Shown piece by piece: positions 5,557 through 12,769 of a DNA stretch of 13,679 nt. Position numbers and translations under genes: made by a program. A model generated the notes under the pieces. That model was not told the DNA's origin. It searched no databases and saw only the letters and a list, made by a program, of their open reading frames with translations. Location of the stretch: positions 1 to 13,679 of the forward strand of contig CAZCCL010000072.1 of assembly GCA_964497095.1 (NCBI GenBank), in the 5' to 3' direction. Positions within the stretch are counted from its first letter, which is position 1. Each line of letters begins with the position of its first letter. This DNA comes from CAVPLM01 sp964497095. Lineage in GTDB: Bacteria > Actinomycetota > Thermoleophilia > RBG-16-64-13.

Positions 5557-7041
5557 ATGGCGGACGCTAGGGCCGTAGATCCCATCTGGGAGGAATCGCT
5601 GGACATCATCTCGCAGCAGATCAACGAGGGCACCTTCCGCATCTGGTTCGAGCAGACGGTGGGGCTGGGGCTGCTCGACGATACCTATTCCGTCGGAGTC
5701 ACCTCCGACTTCGCCAAGGACTGGATCGAATCCCGCTTCCGGACTTTGATCGCGGACGCCGTCTCCCAGGTCGTGGGGCAGGCGGTACGTTGCGAGATCG
5801 TCGTTTCGCCCGATGTCCTCCACGCCGCGGGGCGGGAAGAGGCCGTGGGCGCGCCCTCCCGCGAGCAGGCTTCGAGCCGAGACTCGGAGATACCCGCCTA
5901 TACCCGTTCTGCCCCGCCGACCCGCTCTGGCGCCGGAAACGGCCAGGGCAGCGGTATGATCGGCGGTCCCCCTTATCCCTCGTCCGGCGCTTCCCCGACC
6001 GACGCTATCTCGGCAGCTTCCGGTTTGATCGACAAGTACACTTTCGATACCTTCGTCATTGGTTCATCGAATCGCTTCGCCCACGCCGCCGCCCTGGCGG
6101 CCGCCGAGACCCCGGGTACCCAGTACAATCCGCTCTTCATCTACGGCGGGGTGGGATTGGGCAAGACCCACCTTCTGCAGGCGATAGGCCAGTACGTCGT
6201 CCGCCACAGCCCCGGACTCCGGGTGCGCTATGTCACTCTGGAGACCTTCACCAACGATTTCATCAACTCCCTGCGCGACGACAGCATCGAGGGGTTCAAG
6301 AACAGATACAGGACCATCGACGTGCTGCTGATCGACGATATTCAGTTTCTCCAGAAGAAGGAACAGACCCAGGAGGAGTTTTTTCACACCTTCAACGCGC
6401 TATATGATGCCCAGAAGCAGATCGTCATCACGTCCGACAGACACCCCAAGGGTCTGGCGACGCTGGAGGATCGGCTCGTATCCCGATTCGAGTGGGGGCT
6501 CATCACCGACATCCAACCGCCCGACCTGGAGACGCGAGTAGCCATCCTGCGCAAGAAGGTGCACAGCGATGGCATCCCCCTAGCCGACGATGATGTACTG
6601 ATGTTGATCGCCTCCCGAGTACCTACGAACATCCGGGAGCTTGAGGGATGCCTCACTCGAGTGGTGGCCTTCTCCTCTATCAACAGGCGCCCCATCGACG
6701 TAGACCTTGCCCAGGAGGTACTCAAGGACATACCGGAGACCGCCTCCTCCCGCATCACCATCGATCTCATCCTCTCCACCGTGGCCGACTCCACCGGGGT
6801 ATCCGTCACCGAGATCACAGGCGATAAACGGTCCCGCACCGTAGTCGAGAGCAGGCACCTGGCCATGTATCTCGCCCGCGAACTCACCGATCTCAGCCTT
6901 CCAAAGATCGGTGATCGTATCGGCAATCGTGATCACACGACGGTCCTACACGCGGTAGACAAGATCGGGAAGTTGATGCAGGAAGACAGAGAGATGTATA
7001 ACCGGGTGCAGCGGCTCACAACCAAGATCAAGAGCACCTGA
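5557..7041 (+). CDS. dnaA: DnaA, chromosomal replication initiator
   Basis: DnaA binds DnaA boxes, forms an ATP-dependent filament that opens the origin, and recruits helicase. All four domains are visible in 494 residues: domain I at about 1-80 (WEESLDIISQQINEGTFRIW), a variable Pro/Ser/Gly linker to about 150, the AAA+ domain with Walker A GGVGLGKT at 197-204, Walker B LLIDDIQF at 257-264 and the sensor/arginine-finger region DRLVSRFEWGL, and domain IV with SRHLAMYLARELTDLSLP at 432-449 and the box-reading DHTTVLHA at 459-466. Two ATGs overlap at 5554 and 5557; the second has the better 5-base spacing from GGAGAG. An ATG-like start at 5512 lacks a ribosome-binding site. Length and motifs are normal for the family. 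Confidence 0.98.
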   Translation: MADARAVDPIWEESLDIISQQINEGTFRIWFEQTVGLGLLDDTYSVGVTSDFAKDWIESRFRTLIADAVSQVVGQAVRCEIVVSPDVLHAAGREEAVGAPSREQASSRDSEIPAYTRSAPPTRSGAGNGQGSGMIGGPPYPSSGASPTDAISAASGLIDKYTFDTFVIGSSNRFAHAAALAAAETPGTQYNPLFIYGGVGLGKTHLLQAIGQYVVRHSPGLRVRYVTLETFTNDFINSLRDDSIEGFKNRYRTIDVLLIDDIQFLQKKEQTQEEFFHTFNALYDAQKQIVITSDRHPKGLATLEDRLVSRFEWGLITDIQPPDLETRVAILRKKVHSDGIPLADDDVLMLIASRVPTNIRELEGCLTRVVAFSSINRRPIDVDLAQEVLKDIPETASSRITIDLILSTVADSTGVSVTEITGDKRSRTVVESRHLAMYLARELTDLSLPKIGDRIGNRDHTTVLHAVDKIGKLMQEDREMYNRVQRLTTKIKST

Positions 7042-7229
7042 TGCCACCTTTTCCACGGCCACCTGTCCATAACCTGGGCAGAGCTTGTGCAGACGGCCTC
7101 CCTCTCCACTGTCTCTTCTCCTTCTTCCGGAGCCGCCACCGTCGCTCCCCCTCTCCTCCCCAGCCACCCGTGGATTCACACCCACACCTTTGCCCATCCC
7201 AATCACATCCGTCTCACCTGTTAACATCT

Positions 7230-7258
7230 TCCACAGCACCTACTACACCAGCTATATT
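7230..7258 (+). promoter_or_regulatory. Predicted dnaN promoter overlapping a DnaA box
   Basis: TCCACA (7230-7235, four of six to TTGACA) and TATATT (7253-7258, five of six to TATAAT) are 17 bases apart. The -35 is the end of the degenerate DnaA box TCTTCCACA at 7227-7235. Transcription would start near 7265, giving a leader of about 75 bases. The same box-on-minus-35 design appears upstream of the GHKL-HTH gene. The call is a prediction from hexamers only. Confidence 0.4.
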
Positions 7259-7274
7259 TCTCTTCTAAAGAGGT

Positions 7275-7286
7275 TAGTAATAATAG
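7275..7286. other. Four TAG/TAA units resembling DnaA-trios
   Basis: The plus strand reads TAG TAA TAA TAG without interruption. DnaA-trios are described as repeats of 3'-(G/A)A(T/A)-5' that carry the DnaA filament on single strands during opening; written 5' to 3', TAG and TAA both fit. The nearest DnaA box candidate ends at 7235, 39 bases upstream, which is farther than in the described examples. The run could be simple AT-richness. Confidence 0.4.
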
Positions 7287-7340
7287 GCGTGGCGTGGGCC
7301 ACGCGTAGACGACCTCCACCGAAGCGACCGAGGAGCACTG

Positions 7341-8444
7341 ATGAAACTCGTCACACAAAAGACGGCGCTTGTAGACTGTTTGGGGATCGTTAACAAGGCT
7401 GTTTCGTCACGGAGTTCGATTCAGGTGCTATCGGGCGTGCTCGTGGACGCTCGAGAGGAAGGGATCGTGATGTCGGCCACCGACATGGAGATCTCCTTGA
7501 GAGCACCCCTCGTGGGGCAAGTTGATCGGCCGGGCTCGTTGGTCGTACCAGCTAGGATAGTCACAGACATCGCCCGGAGCTTGCGCGTGGGCGAAGTGAC
7601 TATCGAGCAGCGTCCCGGCGAGACACAAGTCGAAATCGACGCGGGGGAATCGCGCTTTGCCCTTCACTCTCTACCGGCTGTGGATTTTCCCCAGCTGCCG
7701 AGTCTGGTGGGCGAAGGCTTCACTGTCAGCAAGACTGCCTTCATCGAGACGGTGGATCGAGTGGCTCCGTCCGCATCTCGGGATGAGACCCGACCCGTTC
7801 TCACCGGAGTGCTGATCCACTTCGCCAAGGCTTCGGTGCGCATGGTGGCTACGGACAGCTATCGCCTTAGCGTGAAAGAGGCCCCGGTGGAGTCCTCATT
7901 GACGGAGAAACTACAGGCCATCGTGCCCGCACGGACTCTCCTCGAGCTATCGAGGATCGCTGCGGCCGTGAGCGACGAGATCATCACCATACTGCCCACG
8001 GAGAACCAGATCCTCTTCCACGTCGGGGGGGTGTCGCTGATCTCCAGACTGATCGACGGCCAGTTCCCCAACTACAAGCAACTGATCCCCGAGACGTTCG
8101 ACTACGAAGTGGCGGTCGACCACGATGAACTACTCGAAGCGGTTCGGCGTGTGGGGCTGCTGGCGCAGAAGAACGCCCCTCTGCGCCTGCGCTTCTCGAG
8201 TAACACCCTTACCGTGTCCGCCGAGGCACAAGACGTGGGGAAGGCCCACGAAGCCATGCCCGTCCAGTATTCGGGGGACGACCTCGAGATAGGTTTCAAC
8301 CCGGAGTTTCTAGAGGCCGGCGTCGCCGCCGTCAAGGAGTCGCCCGTCTACCTCAGGTTCATAAGCCCGCTACGCCCCGGCCTCCTCAAGGGCGCGGGTG
8401 ATGACTTCATGTATCTGGTCATGCCCATTCGTCTGAACGACTAG
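7341..8444 (+). CDS. dnaN: DnaN, DNA polymerase III beta sliding clamp
   Basis: The beta clamp encircles DNA as a dimer and tethers DNA polymerase III and repair proteins to it. The 367-residue product has the three repeated clamp folds (about 1-120, 121-245, 246-367). Landmarks include VLSGVLVDAREEGIVMSATD near the start, RPVLTGVLIHFA and the conserved MVATDSYRLS in domain 2, SRLIDGQFPNYKQLIP, and a C-terminal YLVMPIRL, the usual MPVRL end that forms part of the peptide-binding pocket. The ATG follows GAGGAG at a 6-base spacing. Length and motifs are normal. It starts 299 bases after dnaA and is followed by rlbA after 18 bases, so dnaN, rlbA, recF and dciA form a tight operon. Confidence 0.98.
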   Translation: MKLVTQKTALVDCLGIVNKAVSSRSSIQVLSGVLVDAREEGIVMSATDMEISLRAPLVGQVDRPGSLVVPARIVTDIARSLRVGEVTIEQRPGETQVEIDAGESRFALHSLPAVDFPQLPSLVGEGFTVSKTAFIETVDRVAPSASRDETRPVLTGVLIHFAKASVRMVATDSYRLSVKEAPVESSLTEKLQAIVPARTLLELSRIAAAVSDEIITILPTENQILFHVGGVSLISRLIDGQFPNYKQLIPETFDYEVAVDHDELLEAVRRVGLLAQKNAPLRLRFSSNTLTVSAEAQDVGKAHEAMPVQYSGDDLEIGFNPEFLEAGVAAVKESPVYLRFISPLRPGLLKGAGDDFMYLVMPIRLND

Positions 8445-8462
8445 AGCCCGGTCACGCAGGCC

Positions 8463-8720
8463 GTGGCGGGCCCGACCCCCATAGCGGTCGATCTTCCCAT
8501 CACTCTGGGCCAGTTCGTCAAGCTGGCCGGACTTGCCGAGACGGGGGGCGATGCCAAGGCCCTGGTGATCTCCGGTCTGGTACGCGTGAACGACCAGGCC
8601 GAGAAACGTCGGGGACACAGACTGGCCCCAGGCGACATCGTGGAAGTGGGGGGCCACAGGGCGCAGGTCGTGCTCGCACCGGCCTCGATGCCGCCGCCGA
8701 CCCTCGGAGGGGAGAGCTGA
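8463..8720 (+). CDS. rlbA: Small S4-domain RNA-binding protein (YaaA/RlbA type)
   Basis: An 85-residue protein made almost entirely of one S4 domain: LGQFVKLAGLAETGGDAKAL at about 15-34, then GLVRVNDQAEKRRGHRLAPG and DIVEVGG. This is the YaaA/RlbA family found between dnaN and recF in Firmicutes and several Actinomycetota; a role linked to ribosomal or other RNA is assumed from the S4 fold, and its function is not settled. The start is the GTG at 8463; the nearby GCAGG is a weak ribosome-binding site, so coupling to dnaN is likely. Its stop TGA overlaps the probable CTG start of recF. The name is by position and domain. Confidence 0.85.
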   Translation: MAGPTPIAVDLPITLGQFVKLAGLAETGGDAKALVISGLVRVNDQAEKRRGHRLAPGDIVEVGGHRAQVVLAPASMPPPTLGGES

Positions 8721-9814
8721 GTTTCGTAGAGCTGAGGAGAGTCCGGCTCGTGAACGTCCGCTCCCGTGGGGCACTCGAGGTGAGCTTGGGACCGGGCCTG
8801 ACCATACTGGTGGGCCCGAACGGCGCCGGAAAGACCACGGTGCTCGAAGCCATCGCCCTCGTGCTCCGGGGATCGATGCTCAGGTCCGGAGCTGTGCGCG
8901 ACCTGATCAGCCGGGGCGAAGACTTCCTTCGGGCGGAGGTCGAATTGTCCGAAGCCGGGAAGACCACCGTGGCTGCAGCCGCGTATTCCCGGTCGGGTGA
9001 ACGGCGTCTGACCGCCGACGGGGCTCCGCTGGATGACGCCTCCCGTTGGCAGGGCATGTCGCCCATGCGCTCCTTCGTCCCCGACGACTTGCGCCTGATC
9101 AAAGGCAGTCCGCGCAGGAGACGAGAGTATCTGGACGGTCTGGCCGGGCACTGCGACCCCGAATACCCTGAGAGTCTGCGCCGATACGAGGAAGCGCTCG
9201 CTCAGCGGAACATGTTGCTGCGCACCATGCGGGGCGGCGACCAAGACCGCCAATTCGCGCCCTGGGAGTCGATCCTGGCGCACGCGGGACTGGCGGTCTC
9301 AAAGCGGCGCGGTGCTGCCCTGGCCTCGTTCGTCGGTCTCTTTCAGCAGACGCATGCCGCTCTGACCGGTGAAGCTGTCGAAGCCCTCCGGCTCGTGTAC
9401 CGCACAAACGTCGCCGGTCTGGACGAGGCAGAGTACCGATCGAGGCTTGCCCAGAGTCGGGAGACCGACCGGCATCGCACTTACACTCACCTAGGCCCGC
9501 ACCGGGACGATCTGAGGTTGACATGCCGCGATCTCGACGTTCGTGAATGTGCTTCTCAGGGCGAGCAGCGCGCGGCCCTCCTGGCGCTGGTGTTGGCTGA
9601 ATGGGAGTACTCTTGCGGCCTTTCCCACTCTATGACACAAAGGCCCTTGCTCTTGCTGGATGATGTGATGAGCGAGCTCGACGAGGACCGCCGGAGGGCT
9701 TTGGTCGCCCTGCTCAGACGCGGCGGCCAGGCTGTGATCACCACCACCGAGCTCCGCTATTTCGCGGCGGAGGAACTGGCGGAAGCAACGGTGGTGGAGC
9801 TTCGACCGGAGTGA
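8717..9814 (+). CDS. recF: RecF, recombination mediator ATPase (probable CTG start)
   Basis: RecF is an SMC/ABC-like ATPase that, with RecO and RecR, loads RecA at single-strand gaps. Motifs in the 365-residue form: Walker A GPNGAGKTT at 33-41, the LRRYEEALAQRN block, the ABC signature SQGEQRAALLAL at 280-291, and Walker B LLLLDDVMSELD with D315/D316. Family members begin with a strand like LxxLxLxNFR just before this point; here FVELRRVRLVNVRS lies upstream of the only GTG (8750), which would cut that strand off. The only codon that restores it and has a ribosome-binding site (GGAGGGGAGAG) is the CTG at 8717, overlapping the rlbA stop as CTGA. I therefore take 8717 as start; with GTG 8750 the protein would have 354 residues. 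dciA follows after 12 bases. Confidence 0.93.
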   Translation: MSFVELRRVRLVNVRSRGALEVSLGPGLTILVGPNGAGKTTVLEAIALVLRGSMLRSGAVRDLISRGEDFLRAEVELSEAGKTTVAAAAYSRSGERRLTADGAPLDDASRWQGMSPMRSFVPDDLRLIKGSPRRRREYLDGLAGHCDPEYPESLRRYEEALAQRNMLLRTMRGGDQDRQFAPWESILAHAGLAVSKRRGAALASFVGLFQQTHAALTGEAVEALRLVYRTNVAGLDEAEYRSRLAQSRETDRHRTYTHLGPHRDDLRLTCRDLDVRECASQGEQRAALLALVLAEWEYSCGLSHSMTQRPLLLLDDVMSELDEDRRRALVALLRRGGQAVITTTELRYFAAEELAEATVVELRPE

Positions 9815-9826
9815 TGGAGTGACAGC

Positions 9827-10387
9827 GTGACGGGAAGACCTGCCGACTTCGACCGCTTGGGTGATCTCCTGAACGACGCGTGCGGTCCGCCGGCGAGTGG
9901 CGAGGGCGCCCAGAGGCGCGTAGGCGGCATGGAGGCACCCGCGGGCAACGAACCCGGGGCGATGAGCGGCCTCAGCGTCGCCAGACTGCTGGCTTCGACC
10001 TGGACCGAGACCGTGGGCGATGAAGTGGCCGCCAACGCCAGACCCGTCCAGTTGAGGCAGGGCAGACTGACGGTGAGCGCTTCCTCCAGCGCCTGGGCGC
10101 AGACGCTTCAGCTCATGGCCGAGACCATCAAAGACCGGCTGAACGAGCGCCTGGGCGCAGAGGTGGTGAGCGAGGTCGTCTTCCGTCACGCGGGCTGGGA
10201 AGGGAGCGGACGTCGTTTTCCCGTAGGAGCGGCCGGAGGCGGGTCGGGTGCTCGTATCGCAGGCACGGCGCCCGCGCCGACGCCCGAGGAAGAGGCGGCG
10301 ATCGCCGGAGTGAAAGAGCTGGGCCTCGATACCGACTTGGAAGACTCGATTCTCCGGGCGATGCGGGCGTCCTTCGGGCGGACCTGA
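9827..10387 (+). CDS. dciA: DciA-like (DUF721) replicative helicase loader
   Basis: DciA is the ancestral loader or operator of the DnaB helicase in bacteria lacking DnaC/DnaI. The 186-residue product has the DUF721 core at about 48-125: SVARLLASTWTETVGDEVAA, RPVQLRQGRLTVSASSSAWA and QTLQLMAETIKDRLNERLG. The N-terminal 45 residues are Gly/Ala-rich, and the last 55 hold a likely disordered Gly-rich link and an acidic helix ending in EDSILRAMRASF. Its place between recF and gyrB is the usual actinobacterial one. The GTG start at 9827 has GGAG 7 bases upstream. The family name is secure; the loader function is by analogy with studied DciA proteins. Confidence 0.9.
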   Translation: MTGRPADFDRLGDLLNDACGPPASGEGAQRRVGGMEAPAGNEPGAMSGLSVARLLASTWTETVGDEVAANARPVQLRQGRLTVSASSSAWAQTLQLMAETIKDRLNERLGAEVVSEVVFRHAGWEGSGRRFPVGAAGGGSGARIAGTAPAPTPEEEAAIAGVKELGLDTDLEDSILRAMRASFGRT

Positions 10388-10639
10388 CGGCTGAAGGAGT
10401 GCGCGGGATGGAGTACGCGGAGGGAAGGCATTCGTCCGCTGAGAGCGTATTATGTAAAGTCGGGAGGGGGGGTCGTGTGGTATCATGTGCGAGGCGTAGA
10501 ACCGCACCCCTGCGTCGTGAGGTCGGCCCTTCTTCCAGTCTCCCGGAAGCAATGCCATTTCGGCGGCGCGTGGGCAGGGGTGCCGGCGCGCGGACGGCTG
10601 TGTCCCACGCCGATGGGGTGAGAAAGAGGTCACGCGAGT
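10388..10639 (+). promoter_or_regulatory. gyrB upstream region with an extended -10 promoter candidate
   Basis: A gap of 252 bases. TGGTATCAT at 10478-10486 is an extended -10 element (TG, one base, TATCAT) with no good -35; TATTAT at 10448-10453 is a second, weaker -10 candidate. Transcription from the first would start near 10493 and give a leader of about 147 bases. The leader contains an imperfect hairpin with arms GCGTGGG (10568-10574) and CCCACGC (10604-10610). AGAGGT before the TTG of gyrB is the ribosome-binding site. Gyrase promoters commonly respond to supercoiling, which would be expected here but cannot be seen. Confidence 0.45.
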
Positions 10640-12736
10640 TTGGCAGAGCACTCTTACGATGTAGGTGATATCCAGGTCCTGGAGGGCCTGGAGCCGGTGC
10701 GCAAACGGCCGGGGATGTACATCGGGTCGACCGGGCACCGCGGTCTTCACCACCTTGTTTACGAAGTGGTCGACAATTCCGTGGACGAAGCACTGGCCGG
10801 CTACTGCACCCGCATCGACGTCAGCATAGGGGCCGACTCATCGGTGCGGGTGGTGGACGACGGACGCGGCATACCGGTCGGTAACATGCCGCAGTACGAC
10901 CGTCCCGCCGTCGAGATCGTCATGACCAAGCTCCACGCTGGGGGCAAGTTCGGCGGAGAGGGCTACAAGGTATCCGGCGGTCTCCACGGGGTGGGCGTCA
11001 GTGTCGTCAACGCCCTGTCCGAATGGCTCACGGTGGAGGTCTGTCGAGAGGGGCACCGATACCGCCAGAGCTACGAGCGGGGCGTGCCTGCCAGCGGTCT
11101 CGAGAAGATCGCGCCCTGCAGCGACTACTGCGGAACCACCATCCACTTCCGGCCGGACCCTGAGATATTCGATGACCTCAACTATAGCTTCAGCACCTTG
11201 TCTCAGCGGCTGCGCGAGGTGGCGTTCCTGAATCGTTCGCTGCATATCACCCTGGTCGACGAGCGGGAAGACATCGGTGACGGAGACGGCCGGCCCTCCG
11301 GGGGCGACGAGGACGACGACTACAAACCGCTCGACCTCGATGCCACCGCGGAGCGGCCCGTTCCTCGACTATCTCCGCCGCCGGCCGGCCAGGGATCCCC
11401 GGCTCCTGCCGACGACCTGATACCGCCGGCCCCGAAGCGCATCGAGCCCCGGAGTGTCGCCTACTGCTACGACGGAGGCATCGTCGACTTCGTCACGCAC
11501 ATCAACGCGCAGAAGGACGCCATCCATCCGCGGATCGTCTATTTCGAAGGCCAGGAAGCCGGTCACGCCACAGGCTCCGTTCACATGTTGGAGTTGGCCA
11601 TGCAATGGAACGCCGGCTACAACGACAACGTTTTCTCCTTCGCCAACAATATCAACACCCACGAGGGTGGCACCCACCTCTCGGGATTCAGAGCGGCGCT
11701 GACCCGCACGATCAACGACTACGCCCGCTCCAAGGGGTTTCTGAAAGAAAAGGAAGAGAACCTGAGCGGGGAGGACGTGCGAGAAGGCCTGGTGGCCATC
11801 CTCAGCGTCAAGCTCCGCGAGCCGCAGTTCGAAGGTCAGACCAAGACCAAGCTGGGCAATTCCGAGATCCGGGGCTTCGTGGAAGGTGTAGTCAGCCAGA
11901 AGTTCGCCGAGTTCCTTGAGGAGAATCCCAGCGACGCACGCCAGATCATCACCAAGACCGTCCAGGCCGCGCACGCGCGCATGGCGGCCCGCAAGGCCCG
12001 CGACCTGACCCGGCGCAAGAGCGTGCTCGAGAACACCACTCTGCCGGGCAAGCTGGCCGACTGCTCCATCCGTGACCCCGCCTCCTGTGAGTTGTATCTG
12101 GTGGAGGGTGATTCGGCCGGCGGCTCGGCGAAGCAGGCCCGTGACCGGAGCTTCCAGGCCATCCTGCCCCTGCGCGGGAAGATCATCAACGTGGAGAAGG
12201 CCCGGCTGAACAAGATCCTCTCCAACACCGAGATCCAGGCCATCATAAGCGCCTGCGGCACCAGCCTGGCAGACGAGTTCGACCTCGCCGCGGCCAGGTA
12301 TCACAAGCTCATCATCATGACCGACGCCGACGTCGACGGGGCGCACATCCGCACCCTCATCCTGACTTTCCTTTTCCGGAACATGGTAGAACTCATAGAC
12401 GCCGGCTACGTCTACATCGCCCAACCCCCTCTCTACCGGGTCACGCACAAGCGTCAGGACTACTACGCGTTCAACGACGCCCAACTGGAGGTGTTGCTCG
12501 ATCGGATCGGCCGGGCCGGCATAACCCTCCAGCGCTTCAAGGGTCTCGGGGAGATGAACCCGGAGCAGCTCTGGGAGACCACCATGAACCCGGACAAACG
12601 CACTCTGCTGCAGGTCACGGTGGACGACGCCGCCATCGCCGACGAGATCTTCACCACTCTCATGGGCGACAAGGTCGAGCCCCGCAGGGACTTCATAACC
12701 GAGAACGCGCGCTACGTGCGCACGTTGGACGTGTAG
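10640..12736 (+). CDS. gyrB: GyrB, DNA gyrase subunit B
   Basis: GyrB supplies the ATPase of DNA gyrase, which adds negative supercoils ahead of the fork. The 698-residue product shows the GHKL ATPase with E42 and N46 in EVVDNSVDEAL, the lid SGGLHGVGVSVVNALS, the QTKTKLGNSEIRG transducer loop, and the TOPRIM domain with EGDSAGGSA (E489) and DADVDGAHI (D562, D564, D566). The C-terminal end is the normal short one. It starts at TTG 10640, 9 bases after AGAGGT. Odd point: about 60 residues rich in D, G, P and A are inserted between DER (207-209) and the conserved YDGGIVDF (277-284), where most GyrB proteins have a short link. gyrA follows after 33 bases, so both are one operon. Confidence 0.97.
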   Translation: MAEHSYDVGDIQVLEGLEPVRKRPGMYIGSTGHRGLHHLVYEVVDNSVDEALAGYCTRIDVSIGADSSVRVVDDGRGIPVGNMPQYDRPAVEIVMTKLHAGGKFGGEGYKVSGGLHGVGVSVVNALSEWLTVEVCREGHRYRQSYERGVPASGLEKIAPCSDYCGTTIHFRPDPEIFDDLNYSFSTLSQRLREVAFLNRSLHITLVDEREDIGDGDGRPSGGDEDDDYKPLDLDATAERPVPRLSPPPAGQGSPAPADDLIPPAPKRIEPRSVAYCYDGGIVDFVTHINAQKDAIHPRIVYFEGQEAGHATGSVHMLELAMQWNAGYNDNVFSFANNINTHEGGTHLSGFRAALTRTINDYARSKGFLKEKEENLSGEDVREGLVAILSVKLREPQFEGQTKTKLGNSEIRGFVEGVVSQKFAEFLEENPSDARQIITKTVQAAHARMAARKARDLTRRKSVLENTTLPGKLADCSIRDPASCELYLVEGDSAGGSAKQARDRSFQAILPLRGKIINVEKARLNKILSNTEIQAIISACGTSLADEFDLAAARYHKLIIMTDADVDGAHIRTLILTFLFRNMVELIDAGYVYIAQPPLYRVTHKRQDYYAFNDAQLEVLLDRIGRAGITLQRFKGLGEMNPEQLWETTMNPDKRTLLQVTVDDAAIADEIFTTLMGDKVEPRRDFITENARYVRTLDV

Positions 12737-12769
12737 GCTCCGAAGGCGCGATAAGTCGGGCGGGCAGGC

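Larger units (their letters stand above)
7042..7340. other. dnaA-dnaN intergenic region, possible second origin segment
   Basis: These 299 bases hold no gene. They contain one-mismatch DnaA boxes: TTTTCCACG at 7049-7057 and TCTTCCACA at 7227-7235, both on plus. From about 7097 to 7220 the plus strand is strongly pyrimidine-rich. An AT-rich stretch follows at about 7250-7286, with an inverted repeat CTCTT/AAGAG at 7260-7272 and a run of TAG/TAA trinucleotides. In many Gram-positive bacteria and Actinomycetota this gap is, or contains, the origin. The ribosome-binding site of dnaN (GAGGAG) is at the end. Confidence 0.6.
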
